Assembly: GCA_025716815.1 (NCBI GenBank) | Contig: JAIXMN010000010.1 | Span: 186,001-250,000, forward strand | DNA from: Dichotomocladium elegans | Taxonomy: Eukaryota > Mucoromycota > Mucoromycetes > Mucorales > Lichtheimiaceae | Direction: 5' to 3' | Length of the DNA stretch: 64,000 bases | Shown: in pieces, positions 38,791 through 48,880 of the stretch | Layout of the letters: each line of letters starts with the position of its first letter | Numbering within the stretch: the first letter of the stretch is position 1 | Notes under the pieces: generated by a model | Database searches by the model: none | Told to the model about the DNA's origin: nothing | Seen by the model: the letters and a program-made list of their open reading frames with translations, nothing else | Made by a program: the position numbers and the translations under genes

Positions 38791-40612
38791 GATTTATACC
38801 TTCATGAAGCGAGCATGATGGATCCAATTTGGACGATCCTGTCGTAGTCCTCCTGTTCATGACACTGTGCCTTCACAGCCAACAGAGAGCGGAACCACTG
38901 TTCATCCAGCACTTCACGCAAGTACGTCTTGATGCCCTGATTTCTCTCATCTCACATCTATCAAATCGGTGATTTCCTCTTAATGAAGGCGGAAGGAACT
39001 ATCGCCCGGAATAATAACTACAGATGGGGAGTAGCGGAGAAGCGTTGTCAATGGCTGACGCTTGTTCCGTCAAAGCTAACCTAGTCCATCCCAACGCGTA
39101 TAAAAAGAGAATTGTTTTTATTCAATAACGAGGATCCCGTCTCAAAGACTCGATTTTGGCCCATTGGTTTCCATACCTAACAATTCTCTATACAACAACA
39201 CAAATTCAACATTTTCGCGAAGGATTAGATGTATGTGGTCTGCATTAAGCGTATCCACGAATTATATACTTAAGCATGAATGATATATTTCCAGGGTATA
39301 ACATCTCCTTCCGTTCTGTCCATGCTGGGATCTTTTTCAGGCGCTTTCTTTAGGGATTAGATGCTATACGTCTACTTGGGTCTAACATTGGACCACAGTT
39401 CTGGACAATGTTTACAAACCCCGTCTCCGGGTCCCCTATTCTACCTTCCAACGCCCAGAAGACTCTAGTTACCACATCGCTGCAAAGGGCGAAGCCAACC
39501 TGGCCGCCAGTCTTCGATGGAAAGATTATAAACACTGTAGGAAAATGGTATTATACGACCCGAAAAATCCGTATATTAAGCATCAGAAATTTTCGACAGT
39601 AAAAGGTTATTGGATGGAAGGTAATGAAATAGTGCCTTATGTTCAAATTATACAGACGTATTAATTCATGTCTCTAGACGTTTTAACGCGCACGTCTGAT
39701 ACAAGAAATGTCGATTATATCGACATGCGCGCTGCGGTTCTTGAAGTACTACAGATAAAGACAGCAGCACAGTCAAAGGCAATAATCATTGAATTTGACT
39801 GTAATAAAGAAAATAGTTTAATTGTTGCATAGTTACGATGCATCAATACTTGACACAGGTTCGCCTTGCACGATATGTCAGATAGTTTGCATATCATCAA
39901 GATGCACTATCTTCGACATCTTCCCGAAGCTCTTCGCCAATTTGGTTCCGCTTCGCCCTGCCCGTGCACGCCCAATGGGGCAAACAGTGGGCATGTATGA
40001 TAAGCGAATCCGATCGTCAGGGGCACCTGGAAAGAATTCCGGTAATCAGATGCTACTCCTATCGGCTTAACACAGTTATAACCTAGTAAGCAAGGCTGCA
40101 GCAGAGACAACATCCCATGATCAAAGGTCACAAAACGCGTTTAGCTCGGAATCAGCACACATACCTCAGGTTTCGCAGAAGTTTGGCCACGCCACCCTTA
40201 ATACGACAGTAATATGTAATTATGACCATTCGGATCTTTTCCGCTACCCTCGGGCATACTGGATGCAACGACTCGACCAAGCACATCGTATCATCTCTGT
40301 CATCTACCGAGGAAAAGAATTGTGTCGGCAAAGTGTCTATATGCTGCTAATGGCGTAACATGTTCGTAAAAAAGCAAAGCGTTATTACTGCGTTTATTAA
40401 GACGTGCACTGCAGCCTCATTGAGGTCGACAGCTCAAGATACTTATACGTAAATCAAAGCGGGTTTTATGGGCGTATACTAGGTTGTTCAGGGATGTTAA
40501 GGATTTCTTATAGTTTATGACTCCCATCTTTCGGTCTTTCTAGTTTATTATACAGCATCATCCGCAAAAACCACCAGAGTTCCGGAAAAACGCTATAAGG
40601 TTTTAAAACGTC
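38791..40612. other. 1.8 kb AT-rich spacer with small open frames
   Basis: Mostly unassigned. A 54-codon plus-strand frame at 39668–39832 (MSLDVLTRTSDTRNVDYIDM, then RAAVLEVLQIKTAAQS) has convincing protein-like composition but no recognised family and no clear partner exons. It may be a gene fragment. A nearby frame (39822–40070) contains ILDTGSPCTIC, superficially like an aspartic-protease motif, but nothing else supports that. No repeats noticed. Confidence 0.4.
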
Positions 40613-41392
40613 CTATAAAACCCGAATTTTTTGCAGCGTTCCTTCTTGACCTCGTCTCACTGAAAGCTGAGCAAACATATTTATGAAACCAAACGCAGAA
40701 ATCACACCGAGAATGATTATTGTTATCGCTAGAGATTTGATTGCTCTAGTAGTTGATTGAATACGTATCCTTTCTTGGTCGAACATATGAACGCTCATAT
40801 TGATCCAAGAGATAACTTCGTCTGCAGACGACGGTGGAGCGTCAATGTTTCCCGGAGCTGTTGCTTTTCGAAAATCTGTTCCAAACCCCCGCCGGACAGG
40901 CGAAATAAAGAGCCTTGATATCCCAAAATCTTTTGTTGGACAATACATCGCTATTTCAGCTACTGCAGAAAGACCGCATCATTAATGTAGCATATATGTC
41001 ATTTTATGGTGCTCGGTTTATACTTACCATGGTCGCCTGTGTGCTGGATTTGATAACTTAGAGATAAAGGTAAGGATAATTCTATAGGTTCTGTACATGG
41101 TTGCTTTGATGGAGATGGTTGTCCTTTCTGCTGTTGACGCTTTTACTATTCCATACTTCTGCTGCCTCATAGAAAATTTTTGGCTGAGTGCCGTGATAAC
41201 ACCAGAAGCCTCTTCCGTACGTGCGTTACTGCTGCATAGCCAGGTGGCCCATGCTTCATATATGAATCACCGCTCTCAATTGCTGAAAAACTTACTTGCT
41301 CTTAGTGGATGAAGATCCACATATGCTTTAATACCGCCTGCACTATCTGTTTTGTTCTCTCGGAAAAGACGGGATATTGGGTCGCTCGCCAT
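40613..41392 (-). CDS. Small single-TM protein, unknown
   Basis: Three exons join in frame to about 165 aa. Exon 1 starts at 41392 with MASDPISRLFRENKTDSAGG and ends KAYVDLHPLRA. Exon 2 gives QPSPSKQPCTEPIELSLPLS, then YQIQHTGDH. Exon 3 gives VAEIAMYCPTKDFGISRLFI, SPVRRGFGTDFRKA and DEVISWINMSVHMFDQERIR, followed by a single hydrophobic helix (SLAITIIILGVISAFGFINM) and a short basic tail ending LQKIRVL. No signal peptide is seen, so a single-pass or tail-proximal membrane protein is likely. The acidic/basic segment before the TM (DQERIRIQSTTR) recalls the juxtamembrane piece before TM1 in the neighbouring kelch proteins, but the similarity is too weak to claim relation. Exon 2's acceptor is the least certain join. 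Confidence 0.55.
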
Positions 41393-41606
41393 CTAGAATA
41401 GCAATCTTCACTTCACGTGACAAGAATATTGGCGCAAGAATTCATTGGGTACATATGAATCGGGGGAGCTGGGTCAGGAACTAGTGTTAAAGCACCTTTT
41501 TTTTCTCACATCCTTTTGTACGCAAAAGTGGAAAAGGAAGTTTGGGTTCAAGTTGGCACTTAAAGACCCGCTGTCCATTCTTGCTCTCTTTCTCATTTTT
41601 CACACC

Positions 41607-41956
41607 ATGTTCTTCTGCTTTACATGTGAGTGCTGCTTATCATTCCTTATTCCTCGTCTCATAGTATGTGATTTAGTCGGTTTTGACCAATTCAAACGCA
41701 AATCGGGCTATGATGTGTGGACCTGTCCCAATTGCTCGGCTCGTGATGTCTACCACGTAAAAGCAAACGAATGCTTCACGTTCTGGTAAAGAGAGGGAGA
41801 GAGAAGAGCTTAGGTAAAGCGCAGCAAGCAGTATTGCCATTCACATGATTATATATTGCCATTAGCTTTATCCCACTCATTCCATGCGGTCCCACCAAGC
41901 AGCTTTATGAATGCCATACCTGTGGCTGGGTGAGCGTCTATCAACCACCTCTTTAA
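41607..41956 (+). CDS. Small zinc-ribbon protein (zinc_ribbon_15-like)
   Basis: Three short exons give about 75 aa: MFFCFT, then GFDQFKRKSGYDVWTCPNCS, then ARDVYHVKANECFTF, and, after a second intron, FIPLIPCGPTKQLYECHTCG followed by WVSVYQPPL. Two CxxC pairs (CPNC and CHTC) flank a hydrophobic F.FIPLIP segment. This is the arrangement in small fungal zinc-ribbon proteins of the zinc_ribbon_15 type, whose function is unknown. A longer upstream frame exists from 41445 but is pyrimidine-rich and not protein-like. The last intron (about 41789–41870) is GTAAAG…TTAG. Confidence 0.75.
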
Positions 41957-43208
41957 CCGATAACAGCAAAAAAAAATGTTGGCAGTAACGACTACATACA
42001 CTCGCAATGTAGCTATTCTGTTACTTGTTCTTACATTACACACATACTGTATTTATTACGTCTCATCTGACGCAGACAACAGTCTATTTACTATTAAATT
42101 CCTTATATCCCATCTTCTTGCGGTTTTCAAGACGTATCGAATTGCATATCTAAAATGGCGAGGATGAATCTGACTTTCCTAGAATTCTTAAAGAAACTTT
42201 CCACGAGTTGGGAGAAGTAGCACAATGTGAAATTAAACCATTATCCGCTGTCTGGAAACCAATGTTCAATCACATAGGTGCAATGCATAATTCACTTTGA
42301 AAGATATGATCGTATGTCTATAGCAGTGTTGTAACTGGCGGTGTATTTAGTTCGGAACGTCTACCTTTACGATTGCTATCCAAATTCGGGATATACCAGA
42401 ACAGCCGCTTTTTATCAGTAACAATTCGCACCATTTATCTTCCCCAAATACAATAAAGGTTATTAACCAAAAAAAAATCTCGCTAGATGTATCCAAATGC
42501 CTGCCATAGAGGTTTAATATTCACATTGAAATTCACACAAGCGGTTGAAACTCACTGTGGAGCATTTTATGGCCTAAGTAAGTGATAATCAATGGGTATC
42601 TGTTTGATGCTGCTGAGAAACACAACCTCGTATCTATGGACTACATTGTGTTTTACAAGATTGTCTCCACTGCCACTTCTATCATTCCTTATGTGCCCAC
42701 CCCATCTTTCAGCTAAGTTTGTCCAGCGCCCTGTAGCTTACCTGAAGATAACATTCCTTGCGATCCTCCTTCAATATTTAGGAATTATTATCACCTATGG
42801 TCGAAGTTGCACTCCCCTACAACATCTATTCCCCATGTTATTAGCACCAGCAGCGTGTCCAAATGCATTCAGAAAACGACCATACACTTCAATGATGCAT
42901 CTTTCTGCAGCAGAAGCCTTCCGCTTGGGGACAAGTGCGACTTGGTAGCAATCGTTTTTTGGACCATCAACGCTTTGTGATACTGTGCGGGATTCATGCA
43001 TACCCAACCGCCATCTTCTTTCAGGAATAGTGCAATCACTAGAAAGATAAAAGCGCAGTAAACGCTTCTGATATATTGAAAGAAGCTTCTGATATTTATT
43101 AACTGCGGTTGCCCAATCGGACACGGATGGACCTCATGTTCATCACCATAGAACGATATGAAATGATTACCTCTGCTACCATGTTCAACCGCCCCACCAC
43201 ACACACAT

Positions 43209-43247
<39 letters not shown>

Positions 43248-43395
43248 AATGAAGGCTTTTTTACCTACAACTATGAAGGTCCATGTACCTCGAAAGGATT
43301 GGCCAACAGCAGCTCATACAAAAGACGAGTAAATAATTCGAAGCTCTTGGTTTGTCTAATTTTTTCGGCATACCTTTTCTTGTCCTATACCATTC
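41957..43395. other. intergenic spacer with a microsatellite
   Basis: About 1.4 kb without a supported gene. The largest frames (about 110–118 codons on both strands) overlap each other and have no domain. A CA/GA microsatellite lies at 43197–43248, just upstream of BLOC1S1. Confidence 0.45.
43197..43248 (+). repeat. (CA)n(GA)n microsatellite
   Basis: About 14 CA units followed by about 11 GA units, ending 150 bp upstream of the BLOC1S1 start codon. It resembles the GA/GT tract in the ThrE-like gene intron in its compound form. Confidence 0.85.
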
Positions 43396-44043
43396 ATGTC
43401 CGACCAATCCATTGCACAGCTTCTGAGGGCTCATCAAGAGCGACAGGCTGATCGTAAACGCGAGAATGGTACTGCAGCGGGCGAGGCAGTCAACGAGATC
43501 ATACTTCCCCTCTAACTGGGCGGCGCGTAGATAAACTTCGTAAAGAAGCCGTCAGCGCAGTCAACGAATTGACAGACAGTTTGAATGCCCATCTCAACGA
43601 AGGGTAACGTTCGCTGATGTAAAAACACATCGACTATGGAATCATTCCTTTCACAGACCCGGCGTTAATGAAGTCGACATCCCCAAATAGTGTATCCGAT
43701 ATTTTTGCGCGGCAGAAGGAGCTTGAGCAGGAATCACGCAGACTGGCTACACAGACTGCAAAATATGCAAAACAGACAAAACAGTGGCTGACGCTTGTGG
43801 ATGAATTCAATACCGCCCTCAAGGTATCGCGGAAGTAGGGACTGTGCAGCTTTGGCTGAAGTGATTGAGTGCGCACGCCCCGGGGGTGTTCTTTTGCGAG
43901 TATAGGAATTGGGCGACGTGCGGAACTGGGCTGAGGTGATGGAGCATGATATGCGGACCATCATGACCACTCTTGAATTTGTGCACCAGGGTACTGCAGA
44001 CGGTCATGCTGGGGCGGATGGCAGCAGTAGCAGTATCAAATAG
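43396..44043 (+). CDS. BLOC1S1: BLOC-1 subunit 1 (GCN5L1/BLOS1 family)
   Basis: Four exons give about 138 aa. Exon 1: MSDQSIAQLLRAHQERQADR, then KREN. Exon 2: DKLRKEAVSAVNELTDSLNA, then HLNEG. Exon 3: VSDIFARQKELEQESRRLAT, then TAKYAKQTKQW and VDEFNTALK. Exon 4: ELGDVRNWAEVMEHDMRTIM, then TTLEFVHQG and a Gly/Ser tail. The HLN.GV, QT..Y.KQT.QW and ELGDV.NWA..ME.DM segments match the BLOS1/GCN5L1 family, and the whole protein is coiled-coil in character. In animals it belongs to BLOC-1 and BORC, which act in endosome/lysosome trafficking. BLOC-1-like complexes occur in yeast, so the role here is probably endosomal (inference). The ALDH gene starts only 110 bp downstream on the same strand. Confidence 0.9.
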
Positions 44044-44152
44044 GATAAGTTCAGGTCACGCCAACGGCACGGTTCTGGTGCACCATCAAAACAATACCAT
44101 AAACGTTTTTTCTTTTCTTTTTATTTCTTGTTTCTTCCTCTTCTCCTCAAAT

Positions 44153-46125
44153 ATGTCTCTCCAATACGCATCCCCGGACGTCATTGCTGCACGCGCGAAA
44201 GAGGTCCGTCAGACTTACCTTTCAGGTACGCTTGAAAACATTCACTCAGCATTGCTGTCCCTGACATCGACCGTAATCATCAACGAAAGGTGTTACTCGT
44301 CCCTTGAAGTTCCGCAAAGATGTCCTCAAAGATTTAGTTCAGTTCCTCGATGAGCAAAAGGATGCACTTGCACAGGCAGTTTATAGCGATATGCATCGGC
44401 CAAAATTTGAGACGCTGCTTTGTGACCTGGGTGTTGTCAAGCAAGAGTGCAAGTATATGCTCAAGAACATGGATCGCTTGGCGGCAACCGAATATCCCGA
44501 CGCAGGCTGGTTCTCCAAGGGCAATGCCATGATTCGCAAGGAGCCCAAGGGCGTTGTGCTGGTTATCGGTAGATCCTTGCTTACTCTACATCATGTACCC
44601 TTTCTCACAGTTTGAACGCTTAGCAGCTAACATGAATGTTAAAATGAAAATCAAATAGGTTCGTGGAACTATTCGGTAAAAACAAAAAGGAAGATCTTGT
44701 TAAGCAGCGACCATCTATACTCAAAGGAGTGTGCCGTTTCTTAGATTCACACCTCCTTACTTCCTGCCATTGCCGCATTGGCTGCTGGTAACACGGTCAT
44801 CATCAAGGTAAACAAAAAGGGAAAGGGCGCTGAGCGATGAAACTGTTATATGATTGTTAATGCGGGGATATTAAGCCTTCCGAAATGGCACCTCACGTTG
44901 CGCGGGTGTTAGCGGAAAAGCTTCATCAGTATGTGGATCCCAAAGTGATGTGTGTCCTGCAAGGCGGGCCTGAGGAAACAATTTTGATGATGGACCAAGA
45001 TCTGGATCATATCTTTTATACCGGCAATGGCGCTGTAGGACGTACTGTTATGACAGCTGCAGCAAAGCAGTTGGCAACAGTCACGCTAGAACTCGGCGGA
45101 AAATCGTAAGTTCGATTTCAACCATTATATGCGTTACCAATGGGTCGTGTTGAATATAGACCGGCAATAATCCTTCCGGATGCGGATCTTGACTCGGCTG
45201 CAGGGCGTATTTGTTGGGGAAAATTTATGAATGCAGGCCAGGTAAAAGAAGTGACAAATTTAGGGAAGAGACGTGTTAATAGTTGTGTTAGACATGTATT
45301 GCTCCCGATTTTGTCGTGGCTACCGAATTGAACGCAGACAAATTCATTGAAAAGCTGAAGGAGACAATTGTACGGCGGTACGGCGTTGATCCTCAAAAGT
45401 CCGATTCATTTGCGCGCATTATCAATCGTCGTCATTTCGAGCGCATTTCCGAGCTTCTTCGATCGGTTCCTGCCAAAAGTATTGTTCATGGTGGAAATAG
45501 CGACCCCGACACGAATTATGTGGATCCCACACTTATCAGGCTTGAAGACACCAAAGACATCAAGTTGATGGAGAACGAAATATTTGGTCCTCTTCTCCCA
45601 ATTATCGTTGTTCCAAACGTGGAGGCCATCGTCCCCCTCCTCAAGAATCGCGACATACCCCTTGCCTTATATATCTTTGGAGAGAAAAAGAGTCAAATCA
45701 ACGATTGTAAGTCGAAAATGATTACTGACTATCCTGTTGTATTTGCGTTATCGGTAACGTTTATTATATCGATAGTGCTCGATCAATTGCCTTCGGGTGG
45801 TGCTTGCATCAATAATGTGCTTCTCCACGCCTCACACCCAAGAATGCCTTTTGGCGGCCAAGGCAAATCTGGCATGGGCGCGTATCATGGCGATTTTGGG
45901 TTCAATGAGTTCACCCACCGCCGCTCTACATTATACACCCCTAGCAAAGCTAGCAGCTTTGAAAAAATCATCACTGCACCATATACAGCTGCTAAAATCA
46001 CGTTCGTCAGTATTACTTTATTCGGCGTTCCTGGAAATGGGTTCAAGTCGTTTTACAACGCTATCTCAGCGTTCTGGAAAATAATGACTACCAAGGACGC
46101 AGTTGGTCATGCCAAGATAGATTGA
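44153..46125 (+). CDS. Fatty aldehyde dehydrogenase, ALDH3/Hfd1 type
   Basis: Oxidises long-chain aldehydes to acids with NAD(P)+. About nine exons give about 540 aa: MSLQYASPDVIAARAKEVRQ, TRPLKFRKDVLKDLV, then GSWNYS|IHTSLLPAIAALAAGN with TVIIK|PSE (cofactor-binding Asn and Lys). Next are FYTGNGAVGRTVM, VTLELGGKS with the catalytic Glu, and NAGQ|TCIAPDF with the catalytic Cys, whose codon begins a new exon. The terminal part reads ENEIFGPLLPII, HPRMPFGGQGKSGMGAYHG and FTHRRSTLY. The C-terminus adds a hydrophobic stretch (AKITFVSITLFGVP…FYNAISAFW), as in membrane-attached ALDH3A2 and yeast Hfd1, which act on sphingolipid-derived hexadecenal and in CoQ head-group synthesis. Active-site residues are intact. 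Closest likely orthologue is Hfd1; I give no symbol because several ALDH3 paralogues can exist. Confidence 0.93.
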
Positions 46126-46539
46126 CGTTCATTGTCAGTCTTGGTCTGGAAATTTTGACTTGCATACATGATTTTCTAATTCCGGAATTCAATTGTATCG
46201 AAAGTAAAAGTCGCATAAAGAGCTTACCAATTCGCCTTTATAAAATACGTCAGAAGTTTTTGCACCTGTCGATGCCCTTCCGTCGATACACCTTCAAAAC
46301 TCTAAAGTGAACAGTCCCCATCTTTGCGAAGATGGGCAAGGTCATTAATGAATGTCGTTAATATGATCATATGGACTACGTTTCTGGTAAAGGAACTACT
46401 CTCTTCTAACTCTTTGCTCACCCCCCATAGAATAGCTGCTTAATATAAACACTATGCACGATTCTCTGCCGGCATGCGCATCGAATTGTTACGTTGATAT
46501 GCGTTTGGGTGTCCACCGTACTCTACATAAAACAATTAA
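46126..46539. other. spacer downstream of ALDH
   Basis: About 410 bp of 3' flank. No gene or repeat recognised. Confidence 0.4.
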
Positions 46540-46960
46540 TTCCGGGAGCGCGCGGTAATGTGACTGGAATGCGTATGTGAATGTTGTGGACATTACTCTT
46601 CTCTCAGCAGTTGAGAAATTGACAGTAACAGCCTAGATTACGTAATAGACAGCTTTATTTACACTTTTTCATTGTTGATCGTGCACCCCAAGTAAACGAG
46701 AAGAAGCGTAAGGGAAGCAGTGCCTTTAAGCATGTGGTACAGTCATTTGATGGTTGTTGTTACCATGATGACACGCCTTGCAGGCAATTACCTCTTTTTA
46801 TATTCATAAGAACTACTGGTGTCCAACGATTTGCTTAAAAGGATAATGCAGAGGGGGTATCTACCATTAGGATATATATTATAGTGAGTTACATCAGGTA
46901 GTTCCATCCTCGGGTGGATGGATATCCATATGATGTGCTACATCATCAGTAACAGTCTGA
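46540..46960 (+). repeat. Diverged direct repeat, copy R1 (orphan)
   Basis: Aligns by eye with the regions at about 48.28–48.76 kb (R2) and 52.42–52.87 kb (R3). Shared blocks with R3 include GGGAAGC…CCTTTAA.CATGT, then GTCATT..ATG.TTG.TG..ACCATG, GTTGC/CTTGCAGGC, and CCAAC.ATTTGCT.AAA. In R1 a plus-strand reading (AVEKLTVTA, then a stop) parallels R3's PMIERLTATALRYV. So the repeat may be a decayed coding sequence rather than only promoter DNA. Unlike R2 and R3, R1 is not followed by a kelch gene. Confidence 0.55.
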
Positions 46961-48279
46961 TTTATCTGTAAATCATAAATCTCATGACAATGAATTGCAG
47001 AATACCAAAGATTAATAAACGCTTTGGATTGGTTTTTTGAGGTTTACCTTTGTGTAACATATAAGAATGCGCCCCCTTTTAACAGCACCAAAACTCTGCT
47101 TTTACTTTCGTTCTTCCTGGCGAGAGAGATCGGCCATGCAAACAAGATATCATTCACCGGCAAAGAATGCCAACGTGATCTGCGGCTTGTTTAAAGTTTA
47201 CTTTGTCTTATCGTGCCGGAACTGACCACGGTCTTTCATCTCATTGCCAGGAACTCAGATGGGAAAACATATGCTTGTGAATGCCAATGGGCCCATTTTT
47301 GTGGGACCAAGTCAATGCTATCTAAGAGGTTTGCGTTGGAACCCATAGAACTTGCTTCAATTGTTCCAACATGCAGTTGTCTATTTTACCCGCTTCCTCG
47401 TAAATACCGGTACACAGCCCCGGTTTGTGACTGGTATTACTGGCTGGCGTTTTTCGGGAAGCAGGGCGATTTTCAACGTTGGTCGGTGAAGCATGGGAGG
47501 TGTTCATGGCAAACCATCGGCAGAACACAACAACGGAAAGGAGCTATGTGGCCCATCATCGTCTATTAAATTCCCGCCGAGCTAAATTCTGCAGTTATGC
47601 ATAGCGCTGGAGCGAAATGCCTGACGGTGCTCAAACCTTGTTAGCCACCCGTCCGTGCAGTTGGATATCATGCGACGCAAGTGTGTGTCATAGAATGAGA
47701 AGGACCAGAGAGAAGGTGGCACCGACGTGGTAGAACTATGATGCTCTTTTGATATACTCCTTAGATAATTTTTTGGTACGCATAGATGATGCAAATTGGC
47801 TAGAATACGGCGCAAAATGCTTGTTTGAGGGCTGAGCAGTTGCATAACCTTTATGTGAACAAAGTTAGTCGGCGGAGACGACGAGTGTGCAAACCGTGGC
47901 GGCGCAGGAGGCGTTGGTTTACCAACACCCGTGTGATCCATAAAGCGGACGAGGATCTGCCCAAGATCTCGCCCTTGTTTCTGATCCATCCGATATGTCC
48001 GTAGTAGTATAATGCAGAAAAATATTTGTTGTGAATGTTGCAGAAATTTCGGATAAAAATAAAGTATACATTCCAGAATTTTCAAACCAGGCAAATCGTG
48101 AACATCGGTTGTATCATTACCATTGCTTATAACTTGATAGCAGGACCACCAACGGGGTTATTAGAAAGATCGAGTACGAATATGAAACTGGCAAGGAAGT
48201 TTTGTACATGACGAACTAAATACATGGAAAAAGTCTAAATAAGCTCTTCTGTACTCCTTTTACGATATCAAGCCAAAAG
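46961..48279. other. region between R1 and R2; unassigned small frames
   Basis: About 1.3 kb. A plus-strand frame at 47213–47569 (about 118 codons, Cys/Trp-rich) and a minus-strand frame at 47582–48094 (about 170 codons, containing GLKILECILYFYPKFLQHSQ and PPTNFVHIKVMQLLSPQTSI) are the largest. The minus-strand one, with a nearby LDLSNNPVGGPAIKL reading at about 48.14 kb, is faintly suggestive of an F-box/leucine-rich-repeat relic. It is interrupted and I do not call a gene. Confidence 0.35.
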
Positions 48280-48780
48280 AGAACTACAGGATGTACAACC
48301 GCTTTCAGAAACAGCGATTCTGGAGTTACTAGTGTATTGAATATTGAGGAGCATTTTATTCTTTCCGTATTCGACGAAATGGCCACGACAGCTTCGAAGT
48401 ACATAGATTGGTGGGAGATCTATTTGTACCTTTGCATTATTGATGGTGCACTCGAAGCAGTCAAGAGGAGACTAGGGGGAGCTGCATGTTTAAAAATAGT
48501 ATAATTTCATTTGATTATTGCAATGATCTTAATAGTACGTTCTTCGCAGATACGTAGCTGCTTTCCTGTTGTTCACAAGGACTATTGGTGCCCAAACACT
48601 GCCAGATGGGATCATGCAGAAAGAATATCATCATTAAGCTCTGTATTTCGATAAGAAATATCGGATAGTTACAGTATGGCATTAGATGGATATGCTATAT
48701 TATATACAATATCTGATTCTTGCATGTAGTATCACAGTACAGGTAAATATCAGAGAAACAAATGCATGGAACCTAGAGTG
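48280..48780 (+). repeat. Diverged direct repeat, copy R2, upstream of kelch paralogue 2
   Basis: Homologous by eye to R1 and R3. Clear blocks shared with R3 are CGCTTTCAGA…TGG.GTTA…TATTGAA.ATT.AGG (start), GGCCACGACAGC…TACAT/GTGAT (middle) and TTACAGTATGGCATTAGATG…ATATCTGATTC.TGCATGTA (end). The reading FDEMATTASKYI parallels IERLTATALRYV in R3. It ends about 100 bp before the start of the kelch gene. Confidence 0.6.
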
Positions 48781-48829
48781 AGGGCTTATGAATTGCGTTA
48801 TTGATGGTGACATTTTCTTACGGTATTTG

Positions 48830-48837
48830 TATATATA
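48830..48837 (+). promoter_or_regulatory. TATA box of kelch paralogue 2
   Basis: TATATATA lies about 44 bp upstream of the ATG at 48881, followed by a short pyrimidine-rich leader (CTTCTTTCTTTG). The spacing is compact but compatible with a short 5' UTR. Confidence 0.5.
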
Positions 48838-48880
48838 GCATGATCGCCCCCATCGTACACTTCTTTCTTTGCTAGTTATC

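Noticed and set aside
39822..40070. Aspartic protease (ILDTGSPCTIC reading)
   Set aside because: The DTGS motif stands alone. No second DTG/DSG, no flap Tyr, no signal peptide and no further protease-like sequence lie in any frame within 1.5 kb.
42592..43222. Opposing 110–118-codon frames upstream of BLOC1S1
   Set aside because: They overlap on both strands, are rich in Cys/Leu/Pro as expected for random AT/CT-rich DNA, and show no domain or splice structure.
47582..48094. F-box/leucine-rich-repeat gene on the minus strand
   Set aside because: Leu-rich fragments (LDLSNNPVGG, GLKILECILYFY) are suggestive, but stops separate them, no F-box is seen, and no clean exon joins were found.
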